Virus record (IMG/VR): IMGVR_UViG_3300026484_000228
Span: 1-20,712 of that record
DNA from: a virus
Reading direction: 5' to 3' (one strand)
DNA length: 20,712 nt
The notes below the pieces were generated by a model that saw only the letters and a program-made list of their open reading frames with translations, was not told the DNA's origin and searched no databases. Positions 6,818 to 13,026 of this stretch are shown in pieces. A program made the position numbers and the translations under genes. Within the stretch, counting starts at the first letter, position 1. Every line of letters starts with the position of its first letter.

Positions 6818-7279
6818 TTAAAAAACTTCACATTGACAAAAATGATTAAAATAATAACCTCCATAATTTGACTCTTTTATATTTTCAATAAATATGTCAG
6901 TTCTAACTTTGTATTTAAAGTTAATATCACCATTAGGAAATATTTCACATAATAAAACAAAATCAATTAAATTAGAATTTTGTTTCACGTATTTCATATC
7001 TTGTCTAATTGGAAACCATTTGTGTCCATTCACTCTTGCAGTTTTGACTTCATATTTTGTATTAAAACAATCAATTAAATCATATCTCCAATCAAAACTT
7101 TTCTTGAAACCAAAATTTTTAATTAAAAAATATTCTGCTGCTATTCCATTAAATGCATCTTTATAAATTTGTTGAGATGTTCTTCCACTAGTATTGTTTG
7201 TTTGGATTATTTTGTTAACTTCAAAATTTACAAAATTTAAAAAATCTTTATCTTTACAATTAATATTTCCTATAATCAT
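6818..7279 (-). CDS. Putative PD-(D/E)XK-fold nuclease
   Basis: 153 residues. The pattern fits a restriction-endonuclease-like fold: an early helix with Glu (GIAAEYFLIKNFG, about residues 45-57), then WRYDLID with an Asp (about 64-70), then YEVKTARV giving the E-x-K pair (about 76-83), followed by a strand-rich region. No named family is recognised. In T4-like phages nucleases near the hydroxymethylcytosine genes degrade unmodified cytosine-containing host DNA, so that role is an attractive inference, but repair or packaging roles cannot be excluded. The start overlaps the stop of the dTMP-kinase-like gene by ATGA, so translation is coupled. The long plus-strand frame across it is a shadow. 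Confidence 0.58.
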   Translation of the reverse strand: MIIGNINCKDKDFLNFVNFEVNKIIQTNNTSGRTSQQIYKDAFNGIAAEYFLIKNFGFKKSFDWRYDLIDCFNTKYEVKTARVNGHKWFPIRQDMKYVKQNSNLIDFVLLCEIFPNGDINFKYKVRTDIFIENIKESNYGGYYFNHFCQCEVF

Positions 7280-7800
7280 TTTAACACCTTATCTAGAAAA
7301 TATTTTACAATATCAAATACATCATCTTCATTTTTGTCTTCTATATTTATAAGAAATTTACTTTTTATGTTAGATAATTCATATGCCTTTTCAAAAAGAT
7401 TAATTTCTTTTTCTTTTAATTTCAAATCAGTAGTAAATGACTGTCCATCATCACGTTGTATTAAATTTTTAGGATTATCAATAAAAATAAATAAAATACT
7501 ATCTTTTAAAAAAATTTTTTCAAATTCTAGAACTTTTTCTATTTCTTTTTTTGTATAATTTCTATAAATTGGTCCATAAACCAACTCACCTATATGTAAT
7601 CTATTAGAAATAATTGGATAAATTAAATCTAGCTCTGATATTCTTATATATTCTTCTAATGCTAATTCAGGATTATTTATACCATAATAACTACAGTGTG
7701 TTTTTATTAAAGGCTCTTTATACTTTTTATAATACCATTTTTGTATTTTTTTAATTTGCGTATCTTTGCCAACATTATCAGGACCTTCAATTATTATCAT
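7276..7800 (-). CDS. Thymidylate-kinase-like P-loop nucleoside monophosphate kinase
   Basis: 174 residues starting MIIIEGPDNVGKDTQ, a Walker A loop (GPDNVGKD, 6-13) typical of thymidylate kinases. NRLHIGELVYG followed by PIYR (about 86-100) corresponds to the family's D/NR...S/GE.VYG substrate region, and QRDDGQSF (about 118-125) lies near the lid. The annotated ATG at 7800 is preferred over one six codons upstream because AAAGGAGG lies six bases before it. It is the second nucleotide kinase of the window and would raise dTMP to dTDP, or act on a modified nucleotide. It overlaps the nuclease gene by ATGA. An AT-rich gap with a TATAAT (no convincing -35) precedes it, so a separate promoter is possible but not shown. 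Confidence 0.78.
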   Translation of the reverse strand: MIIIEGPDNVGKDTQIKKIQKWYYKKYKEPLIKTHCSYYGINNPELALEEYIRISELDLIYPIISNRLHIGELVYGPIYRNYTKKEIEKVLEFEKIFLKDSILFIFIDNPKNLIQRDDGQSFTTDLKLKEKEINLFEKAYELSNIKSKFLINIEDKNEDDVFDIVKYFLDKVLK

Positions 7801-7845
7801 AATTCCTCCTTTATGCAATTATAATATAACAATATTAATTTTATA

Positions 7846-8079
7846 TTAATTATTATATTTTTTTAAAAATTCTTTAGTATATTCAATAAAAGTTTCTAGA
7901 CAATTAAAATCATCAGGAAGTAAATATTCAAATTCTTTATGACCATCCATAATGAATCTATTATCCCATCTTCCTACTATCATTTCTTTTTCATTAACAA
8001 TTATACCATTTCCAAAATAAAATTTTCCATCTATATAAGATTTCTTATATTTATTAAGTAATTTTTCACCAAAATTCAT
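7846..8079 (-). CDS. Small protein of unknown function (77 aa)
   Basis: Not recognised. The 77-residue product is charged and soluble, with likely strands in the first half (GKFYFGNGIIVNEKEMIVGR, about 18-37) and a C-terminal helix ending EFLKKYNN. There is no signal peptide, membrane segment or Cys cluster. It has a canonical ribosome site (AAAGGAGTTA) seven bases before the ATG, ten bases after the stop of the HD-Pnk gene, so it is probably translated from the HD-Pnk transcript. The position suggests a link to RNA repair or nucleotide kinases but gives no proof. Confidence 0.7.
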   Translation of the reverse strand: MNFGEKLLNKYKKSYIDGKFYFGNGIIVNEKEMIVGRWDNRFIMDGHKEFEYLLPDDFNCLETFIEYTKEFLKKYNN

Positions 8080-8088
8080 TTAACTCCT

Positions 8089-9138
8089 TTAATTATGAAA
8101 GAAAAGACATTGTGTTGTATCTTTCATATATTCAAAATAAATTCTATTAAATCCTTCAGTATACAAAGGAAGTTCAAATCTTTTTGCAAAATCTATTAAA
8201 ATATTTTCTGGAATAAATTTTCCATCAATTTCACTTCTTTCTTTATTTCTTTTGAGAATTTCATCTAAAGATGATAACATGACAACTGCTTTTACATTAT
8301 AATCATCAAGTTGAGATAACCATCTTCTTCTTGATTTCCAACTAATATTTGTCATATCTATAACAAAATCTTTATTTGATTTTTTAAGTTTATTAAATTT
8401 TTGTAAAAGAATTTTATTAATTTCTTTTTGATCCTCTGAGCTTAATTTTTTCCAAATATCTGTATATGTATCACCATATCCTTTCTTTTTTCCATATTCT
8501 AAAAGAATATCATCTCTACTTAAAACTTCTAAGTCTTTAAAATTCTTTTTTATATAAGTCGATTTTCCAGATCCTGGAAGTCCTATCATAATATAACAAT
8601 TTTTATCTAATATTGTATTACAAATTTTATTAAATCCATATTTTTCTTTTTCTTTATATTGAAAATCTTTAAAAGAAATATTTCCTTTGGCATCATAAGA
8701 TGAAAATTCATAAAGTTTTTCATATAAATCATAATGTCCATTGACAAAATATTTTTTAATTTGTTTGTCTGATTTTCTCCAAAATATTCCATGATAATTT
8801 GTTATGTAAAGAATTTCAATAGCATTCAAAAAAGATACAGTATCTTTATAAACTAAATTTATTAAAAAATCAATAGACATCAAAGTAGAAATTCCTTCAT
8901 GTCCTCTAAATACTATTTTACCATTTTCTAGATGATTTTTTGCAAGAGGTTTTCCAATATCATGAAGAAGTGCAGCAATTTGAAGATTCTTTGAAGCATT
9001 ATTTAAGCGAGCTTGATTAAATACAAGCATAGTATGAGTCCAAACATCCCCTTCAAGATGATATAAATCACCCTGATGAGAAGTAGATTTTAACAAAGTT
9101 TCATAAGTTTTCTTAAAATCTTTAAATATTCTTTCCAT
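8089..9138 (-). CDS. HD-Pnk: N-terminal HD phosphohydrolase plus C-terminal polynucleotide 5'-kinase
   Basis: 349 residues. The HD domain (about 1-150) shows His35 in WTHTMLV, His59-Asp60 in ALLHDIGKP and His80-Glu81 in RGHEG. The C-terminal kinase (about 180-330) shows GLPGSGKST (186-194), SRDD (207-210, matching the catalytic RDD of T4 Pnkp), DMTN (261-264) and a KSRRRW Arg cluster (268-273). This architecture is known from bacterial HD-Pnk (studied in Runella), where HD removes 2',3'-cyclic or 2' phosphates and the kinase phosphorylates 5'-OH ends. T4 PseT/Pnkp uses a HAD phosphatase instead. The likely job is healing RNA ends cut by host anticodon nucleases, with a ligase encoded elsewhere. 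It is transcribed from its own promoter through a structured leader nearly identical to that of the TerD gene. Confidence 0.85.
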   Translation of the reverse strand: MERIFKDFKKTYETLLKSTSHQGDLYHLEGDVWTHTMLVFNQARLNNASKNLQIAALLHDIGKPLAKNHLENGKIVFRGHEGISTLMSIDFLINLVYKDTVSFLNAIEILYITNYHGIFWRKSDKQIKKYFVNGHYDLYEKLYEFSSYDAKGNISFKDFQYKEKEKYGFNKICNTILDKNCYIMIGLPGSGKSTYIKKNFKDLEVLSRDDILLEYGKKKGYGDTYTDIWKKLSSEDQKEINKILLQKFNKLKKSNKDFVIDMTNISWKSRRRWLSQLDDYNVKAVVMLSSLDEILKRNKERSEIDGKFIPENILIDFAKRFELPLYTEGFNRIYFEYMKDTTQCLFFHN

Positions 9139-9270
9139 TTTAACTCCTTTAAAATTTATTTATCAGAACCTCTCTGGAGGTCTCTGGTTAATTTTTTAAT
9201 TATCGTAATAGTTTTAATTATCAAAGTTTTAAATTTTCACCAGAGAGGCTCCAATAAATAAATACTAACA
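9139..9270 (-). promoter_or_regulatory. Structured mRNA leader of the HD-Pnk gene (copy 1 of 2)
   Basis: On the mRNA strand a 5' arm CCUCUCUGG (9240-9248) can pair perfectly with CCAGAGAGG (9169-9177) close to the start codon. Its UCUCUGG part plus the preceding GGAG (9249-9252) can instead pair with CCAGAGA (9181-9187) and CUCC (9176-9179). The two folds exclude each other. The ACCUCC at 9176-9181 could also pair with the ribosome site AAGGAG (9144-9149), which suggests translational switching. Both arms and the spacing recur before the TerD gene with a different loop. Confidence 0.72.
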
Positions 9271-9275
9271 ATAAA

Positions 9276-9304
9276 ATTATAACAAATTTTTTGAAAAAAG
9301 TAAA
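9276..9304 (-). promoter_or_regulatory. Promoter of the HD-Pnk gene
   Basis: TTTACT (9299-9304), 17-base spacer, TATAAT (9276-9281) extended by TG; sigma-70 consensus on the minus strand. It lies directly after the stop of the 139-residue gene (9320). The sequence from 9239 to 9311 is identical to the one before the TerD gene (12888-12960). Confidence 0.82.
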
Positions 9305-9319
9305 TAAATTACAATTTAT

Positions 9320-9739
9320 TTATATTTCAAAATCATTTTTTGAATATTCATAAACATCTTTGATAACTTCTTTGAGATATTTTTCTAATTCTTTTAATGG
9401 TTTATCCTTAAAGAAAAATACCTCATTATCTGTAGCACAAGCTCTTTCTATTAATTCTTTAAATTTACCATCTTCTTTTAGAACTTTAAAAATTAATTCT
9501 TTCATTCTATAAGGATACTTAACATTTTTAATATGTATTTTTGGACCTTTTATTGATATCAAAAATACAGAATCATTTTGATTTATTTCTTTATCCCATA
9601 CATTTATTTCTTTGCCAACAATTTTAAAATGAAATTCTACATCATCAATTTCAAAAATAACAGGTTGATCAATACTGTATTCAAAAATTAATTTTGTTTC
9701 TTTAACTTCTTTTCCAGTTTTTGGTAAAATAACATTCAT
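9320..9739 (-). CDS. Protein of unknown function (139 aa)
   Basis: Not recognised. The first two thirds alternate short strands (KLIFEYSIDQPVIFEIDD, FHFKIVGKEINVW, VFLISIKGPKIHIKNVKY), suggesting a small beta domain. The last 50 residues are helical and charged, with one Cys (ACATDNEVFFF). There is no signal peptide or membrane segment. The ribosome site AAGGAGTAAAT leads into the ATG. It starts two bases after the stop of the 117-residue gene, forming a small cistron pair, and it ends 15 bases before the -35 of the HD-Pnk promoter, so it is probably the last gene of the unit starting at 10588. Confidence 0.75.
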   Translation of the reverse strand: MNVILPKTGKEVKETKLIFEYSIDQPVIFEIDDVEFHFKIVGKEINVWDKEINQNDSVFLISIKGPKIHIKNVKYPYRMKELIFKVLKEDGKFKELIERACATDNEVFFFKDKPLKELEKYLKEVIKDVYEYSKNDFEI

Positions 9740-9741
9740 AT

Positions 9742-10095
9742 TTACTCCTTAATTTTTTTATAAATATATTTGATATCATCCCAATCAGCACCAAACATAC
9801 TGTATGTTTTAATTTCTATTTTACTTTCCCAATTTTTATCTTTTTCAAGTAATTCATTTTTCATATTTGTTTTATAAACAAAACCAACAGGAGCATATTT
9901 TTGTAGAAATTTATCTTTTCTCACATGAATTTCATTTTTAAATTTTGATTTATTACAATCAATTTCAAAAATATGAATACAATTGTCAATTTCATCAATA
10001 TTATCCAAAATGTATTTTTTAATTTCTTCAAACGTTTTAAATAATTTTAAAAAATTATATCTTTCAAAACAATTTGAATCTGAAAACAAAAACAT
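9742..10095 (-). CDS. Protein of unknown function (117 aa)
   Basis: Not recognised. It is soluble and charged, with Cys at 9, 39 and 47. A helix-rich N-terminal third (KLFKTFEEIKKYILDNIDEI, about 17-36) is followed by strands (CIHIFEIDC, EIHVRKDKF, APVGFVYKTN). Near the end, the Trp/Asp-rich FGADWDDIKYIYKKIKE closes the protein. The start is set by a very strong AAGGAGG six bases before the ATG. Two bases separate its stop from the next gene, so the two are probably co-translated. The family cannot be named. Confidence 0.75.
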   Translation of the reverse strand: MFLFSDSNCFERYNFLKLFKTFEEIKKYILDNIDEIDNCIHIFEIDCNKSKFKNEIHVRKDKFLQKYAPVGFVYKTNMKNELLEKDKNWESKIEIKTYSMFGADWDDIKYIYKKIKE

Positions 10096-10214
10096 CTTTT
10101 CCTCCTTATATATATATTTTCTAAAAATTCTTTTGCTTTTGATAATTTGTTTGTATTTTTAATAATTTTTATTTTGAGCAAATTTTGAAGTTCTTCTTCA
10201 TTTTTTGCTTTCAT
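10047..10214 (-). CDS. Doubtful small ORF (55 aa) overlapping the next gene
   Basis: An ATG at 10212-10214 opens a 55-codon frame, Lys/Glu-rich at first (MKAKNEEELQNLLKIK), that runs 49 bases into the 117-residue gene. Its N-terminal half looks helical, but no ribosome site precedes the ATG. Just upstream lies an unusually GC-rich patch with a 5-bp inverted repeat (AACAC 10218-10222, GTGTT 10232-10236) immediately after the stop of the 98-residue gene. It may be a small gene, a decayed gene or untranslated spacer. The stretch 10096-10238 otherwise holds nothing I can support. Confidence 0.22.
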   Translation of the reverse strand: MKAKNEEELQNLLKIKIIKNTNKLSKAKEFLENIYIRRKRCFCFQIQIVLKDIIF

Positions 10215-10238
10215 TGAAACACTGGGTGAGGGTGTTCT

Positions 10239-10535
10239 TTATTCAACATATACCCCTTCATAAAAAATATAATAAAAATTTTTTCTAACTCTAGATTTTG
10301 AATTCAAAACATCTTCAATTTCTTCTTTTGAATATACCTCTATATGTTCAGGTTCTCTTTCATCATTTAAAATTGGAACAGGATATTTTTTATCAAAATA
10401 AAATCCTATTTCATAAAATTCTTCTTCTGGATAATTTTCTTTTTTAATTAATTTTTTTAGCCACCACTTATCATATTTGTTTAATTTTATAGTAATATCT
10501 TCTCCTGTAGAAAATTTATTTTTATAAACTTCCAT
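10239..10535 (-). CDS. Small acidic protein of unknown function (98 aa)
   Basis: Not recognised. The product is rich in Tyr, Trp, Glu and Lys: KYDKWWLKKLIKKENYPEEE (about 20-39), FYFDKKYPVPI (about 46-56), an acidic segment EPEHIEVYSKEEIEDVL (about 62-78) and a YYIFYEGVYVE tail. There is no membrane segment or signal peptide. It is the first gene after the promoter at 10560-10588, with a ribosome site AAAGGAGTTA before the ATG and a leader of about 18-20 bases. Small, first-in-operon, early-promoter phage genes of this kind often encode host-takeover proteins; that is inference from position only. Confidence 0.72.
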   Translation of the reverse strand: MEVYKNKFSTGEDITIKLNKYDKWWLKKLIKKENYPEEEFYEIGFYFDKKYPVPILNDEREPEHIEVYSKEEIEDVLNSKSRVRKNFYYIFYEGVYVE

Positions 10536-10559
10536 TTTAACTCCTTTTTCTTTTTTATA

Positions 10560-10588
10560 ATTATAACATATTTTTTGAAAAATGTAAA
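10560..10588 (-). promoter_or_regulatory. Promoter of the 98-residue gene
   Basis: TTTACA (10583-10588), 17-base spacer with a T-run then A-run, and TG-extended TATAAT (10560-10565). The leader is short and goes directly into the ribosome site; it lacks the long hairpin of the HD-Pnk and TerD leaders. Confidence 0.8.
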
Positions 10589-10644
10589 TAGTAGAATAGA
10601 TATTCCAAAAATTTTACACAACAAATGATTTATATAATGTATAT

Positions 10645-10738
10645 TTGAAAATGTAACTTGAAGATATATTTTGAAAATGTAATTTGAAGATATATTTTGA
10701 AGGATATATTTTGAAGGATATATTTTGAAGGATATATT
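10645..10738. repeat. Tandem repeat array (two 26-bp and three 14-bp units)
   Basis: Two 26-bp units (10645-10670 and 10671-10696, one mismatch) are followed without a gap by three identical 14-bp units TTGAAGGATATATT (10697-10710, 10711-10724, 10725-10738). The 26-mer ends in a variant of the 14-mer (TTGAAGATATATT). On the plus strand each unit supplies a TTGAAG and a TATATT that fall 16 bases apart between neighbouring units, resembling overlapping weak promoters. Iteron-like protein binding is an alternative. Confidence 0.88.
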
Positions 10739-10762
10739 TTAAATCAATGGAAGATTTGCAAT

Positions 10763-10796
10763 AAAGAGTTTTTAATTTAACTTTTGAAAACTCTTT
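10763..10796. other. Perfect 10-bp hairpin
   Basis: AAAGAGTTTT (10763-10772) and AAAACTCTTT (10787-10796) form a perfect 10-bp stem with a 14-base AT-rich loop. GAAGATTT occurs on both sides of it. It lacks the AAGGA loop motif of stem-loops A-C. It lies between the tandem repeats and stem-loop A. Confidence 0.6.
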
Positions 10797-10818
10797 GAAG
10801 ATTTTTAAAGAAAATACA

Positions 10819-10882
10819 GAGAGAGTTGAAGACTAACAGTTACTTTAATTATAAAAACAAAGGAAGTCTTTTTAACTCTCTC
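10819..10882. other. Stem-loop A of a three-member structured element family
   Basis: Outer stem GAGAGAGTT (10819-10827) with AACTCTCTC (10874-10882); inner stem GAAGACT (10828-10834) with AGTCTTT (10865-10871); two extra T (10872-10873) on the 3' side; a 30-base loop ending CAAAGGA (plus-strand reading). Stem-loops B and C have the same plan with different but complementary outer stems. The coding strand is unknown. Confidence 0.75.
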
Positions 10883-10899
10883 ATTAATGATCATAAAAA

Positions 10900-10975
10900 C
10901 TTAAGAGGGCGGAGACAACAAATAACCCCTTTTATTAAAATATATCAAGGATGTCTCTTTGCCCTTTTTTTTAAG
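10900..10975. other. Stem-loop C of the same family, overlapping the TerD gene stop
   Basis: Outer stem AAGAGGGC (10903-10910) with GCCCTTTT (10961-10968), extendable by CTTAA/TTAAG at the base; inner stem GGAGACA (10911-10917) with TGTCTCT (10952-10958); two extra T; a 34-base loop ending CAAGGA. It contains the TAA stop of the TerD gene at its base. On the plus strand it ends in eight T, on the minus strand a short T-run follows, so it may also work as a transcription terminator. Confidence 0.7.
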
Positions 10976-12788
10976 AAAAAAGTCTCAATTGAACATCTTT
11001 TGTATATTCCACTTTTTTGAAATCCTTAGAATTTAAAAATCCTTTTAAAATTTCTAATAAATCTTCTGATAAAATATCTTCAATTCTCAATCTTGCTTCA
11101 TTGTAAGCTTTTATCACATTCATAAAAAGCGTTTCGTTTTCATTTGCTACAGATTTTGGAGGCATTTTGAAATTATTAATATAAAAAGTATCTTCTATTA
11201 ATACACCTAATGTTTTATGAATATTTTTTTCATCCACATAATCATTACATTTAAAAATAATTTCATCAGCCATTGTATTTTTTGGTAATTCATTTGTTCT
11301 TTCTATATTTCCAAACCAAAGTGTATAAGGAACCTTTACATCTTGTGGTGAAAAATAATTAATATTCAATATATAAATTGAACCTTTTGTGTTTAACAAA
11401 AGAAAACTTTCAGCAGCACCATTTTTTGCGTCAGTCATATCACCACTAAAAATTACATTATTGTTTTTCCAATCAGAATTCCAACCAATTTTTCTAAATT
11501 GATTTGTCAAAGAAAGATCTAAATCTATACTTTTTCCATTAACATTTTCCCAATAAATACCCATTAAATTAAAATTTGTTATTTTTGTTCCAAATGGAAC
11601 ATCATTTAAAAATTGTTTTCCAGAAACAGGTAAAGCATAATTTTTATATTTTTCTATATCAAAAATGATTTTCTCTTTAACAATTTTTTTAATAAATTTC
11701 ATTTGTATAAAATTTATTAATATTTCTAAAAATGGTTTATATTCACCTGTAAAATATGTTTTTGTATACCATATTTTTCCATTTCTTATAACATACATTG
11801 CACCGTTAATATTATTTTCTTGACAATAAACTCTGTATTTAAAGGCATTCCCTAATTTAATAACATATGATAAATCCATATTTGATATCAATTTCATAAA
11901 ATCATCATAACATATATTTCCATATTCTATTAATTCTGTGATTCTTAGATATTTTGGAAGTCCTTTAGGTTTGTGATATTTTTTAGATAATTTAGAGATT
12001 CTATTTATAGTCCATTTTAATTTTCTATTATTAGAATTTGCTTTCACTGCTACAAATATTTTCTTATATCTATTAAACCCTTCAGCTAAAGGAATAAATC
12101 CATATTTTTCTATAAATTTTTTAAGATATTCAAAAAACTCATTTGATTTATTCACAAAAACACCAAGTGTCTCTTCATCTTTAACAAATAAGGTATTACC
12201 TGTTAAAATATAATTTACGTATCCAAAAAATTCATCAATATTATCTGGTAATTTATTAAACTTATCAAAAAGTGCATATCTTAATTCTTTAGAAGGAATT
12301 TTATCAAAATCAAGTTCTAAATTGTTATAGTTTATGAAATTAACAATAAAAGAAATTTCTTCAAAAGTCCATTGTTTAGTATTGTAAATATCTTCTACAA
12401 ATCTTTTAACAAATTCTTCAAAAGACATTGATTCAATTACAATAACTTCTTTGATAATTTGATTAAATTCAGGATTATCTAAAAATACATCTTCACCTTG
12501 AAGACCTAATCCATATGTTGTAAAATAATGTAATAATTGTTTTACTAAAATATCAAATCTTGAAGAATTAGCTACTTTTTTAAAAGTACTAAATGTTTTA
12601 GCAGTTCTAGCTTTTGTAATTTCAGTTTTTAAAACTTCTTTAATATTTTGAATATCATCTTTTGTTAAATGCTGAAAATTTTTAACAACAAAAGGCAAAA
12701 GATCTTCCATTTCTTGAAAATTATTTTCATCTTTTCCTGTATAAACAAATTTGTTGTATCTATCATAAACAAATTTTTGTAAATTCAT
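10971..12788 (-). CDS. Large protein with a C-terminal TerD-like domain
   Basis: 605 residues. The C-terminal part has TerD-family features: WENVNGKSIDLDLSL (about 413-427) with the acidic DLDLS core, then SGDMTDAKNGAAESFLL (448-464), matching the family's hSGDnxxg...de segment that binds calcium in TerD, then strands YILNINYFSP. The N-terminal 400 residues are helix-rich with no catalytic motif I recognise. Larger cellular proteins combine a TerD domain with such regions and belong to stress and defence-linked Ter gene sets; phage examples are unusual. No transmembrane helix is seen. It has its own promoters and a structured leader almost identical to that of HD-Pnk, and its stop codon lies in stem-loop C. 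The function is unknown; a stress or anti-defence role is inferred from family and shared control. Confidence 0.68.
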   Translation of the reverse strand: MNLQKFVYDRYNKFVYTGKDENNFQEMEDLLPFVVKNFQHLTKDDIQNIKEVLKTEITKARTAKTFSTFKKVANSSRFDILVKQLLHYFTTYGLGLQGEDVFLDNPEFNQIIKEVIVIESMSFEEFVKRFVEDIYNTKQWTFEEISFIVNFINYNNLELDFDKIPSKELRYALFDKFNKLPDNIDEFFGYVNYILTGNTLFVKDEETLGVFVNKSNEFFEYLKKFIEKYGFIPLAEGFNRYKKIFVAVKANSNNRKLKWTINRISKLSKKYHKPKGLPKYLRITELIEYGNICYDDFMKLISNMDLSYVIKLGNAFKYRVYCQENNINGAMYVIRNGKIWYTKTYFTGEYKPFLEILINFIQMKFIKKIVKEKIIFDIEKYKNYALPVSGKQFLNDVPFGTKITNFNLMGIYWENVNGKSIDLDLSLTNQFRKIGWNSDWKNNNVIFSGDMTDAKNGAAESFLLLNTKGSIYILNINYFSPQDVKVPYTLWFGNIERTNELPKNTMADEIIFKCNDYVDEKNIHKTLGVLIEDTFYINNFKMPPKSVANENETLFMNVIKAYNEARLRIEDILSEDLLEILKGFLNSKDFKKVEYTKDVQLRLFS

Positions 12789-12919
12789 TTTAACTCCTTT
12801 AAATTTACTTATCAGAACCTCTCTGGAGGTCCCTGGACAATTTTTATAATGTATAAATATTTTTTACAATCAACTTTTTAAACTTTAACCAGAGAGGCTC
12901 CAATAAATAAATACTAACA
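12789..12919 (-). promoter_or_regulatory. Structured mRNA leader of the TerD gene (copy 2 of 2)
   Basis: Same design as the HD-Pnk leader. The 5' arm CCUCUCUGG (12889-12897 on the mRNA strand) pairs with CCAGAGAGG (12818-12826) or, with the preceding GGAG, with CCAGGGA (12830-12836) and CUCC. The one change in the proximal arm (A to G on the mRNA strand) keeps pairing as G-U, whereas it would break a pair on the plus strand, so the minus-strand RNA is the likely functional form. The roughly 50-base loop differs from copy 1. Confidence 0.72.
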
Positions 12920-12924
12920 ATAAA

Positions 12925-12953
12925 ATTATAACAAATTTTTTGAAAAAAGTAAA
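12925..12953 (-). promoter_or_regulatory. Promoter P1 of the TerD gene
   Basis: TTTACT (12948-12953), 17-base spacer, TG-extended TATAAT (12925-12930); identical in sequence to the HD-Pnk promoter, within a 73-base exact duplication. Confidence 0.82.
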
Positions 12954-12978
12954 TAAATTAAAAAGAATTCGTTATGAA

Positions 12979-13008
12979 ATTATAACAATTTTTTTTAAAA
13001 AAAGCAAA
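12979..13008 (-). promoter_or_regulatory. Possible second upstream promoter P2 of the TerD gene
   Basis: TTTGCT (13003-13008), 18-base T-then-A spacer, TG-extended TATAAT (12979-12984), 54 bases upstream of P1. It resembles the other promoters but has a poorer -35 and longer spacing. Confidence 0.5.
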
Positions 13009-13026
13009 TTTTTTCTAAAACAATTT

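Larger units (their letters stand above)
10536..10970. other. Long structured non-coding region after the TerD gene
   Basis: 435 bases without a credible gene, unusual in a window where most genes touch or overlap. From right to left it holds stem-loops C and A (same fold as B near 13060), a 10-bp perfect hairpin, a tandem array of 26- and 14-bp repeats, and the promoter of the 98-residue gene. Possible roles are transcript 3' ends, a small RNA on either strand or a replication origin. The plus-strand frame crossing it has no ribosome site and covers the stem-loops. Confidence 0.7.

Noticed and set aside
6730-6864. N-terminal extension of the MazG-like protein to an upstream ATG
   Set aside because: The extra residues are unlike the family, overlap the nuclease gene and would place the promoter and the clear AAGGAG-GTG start inside the gene.
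7801-7818. Start of the dTMP-kinase-like gene six codons upstream
   Set aside because: The strong AAAGGAGG lies between the two starts and fits only the inner ATG, which begins directly at the kinase first strand.
8607-8792. Second minus-strand frame inside the HD-Pnk gene
   Set aside because: It lies wholly inside the HD-Pnk gene in another frame, with no ribosome site and no recognisable motif.
10218-10236. GC-rich inverted repeat after the 98-residue gene as a terminator
   Set aside because: Only five pairs with a nine-base loop and no T-run; too weak to call.
10826-11020. Plus-strand frame across the non-coding region and the end of the TerD gene
   Set aside because: It starts at a TTG without a ribosome site and runs through stem-loops A and C; the base pattern there is explained by paired stems, not codons.
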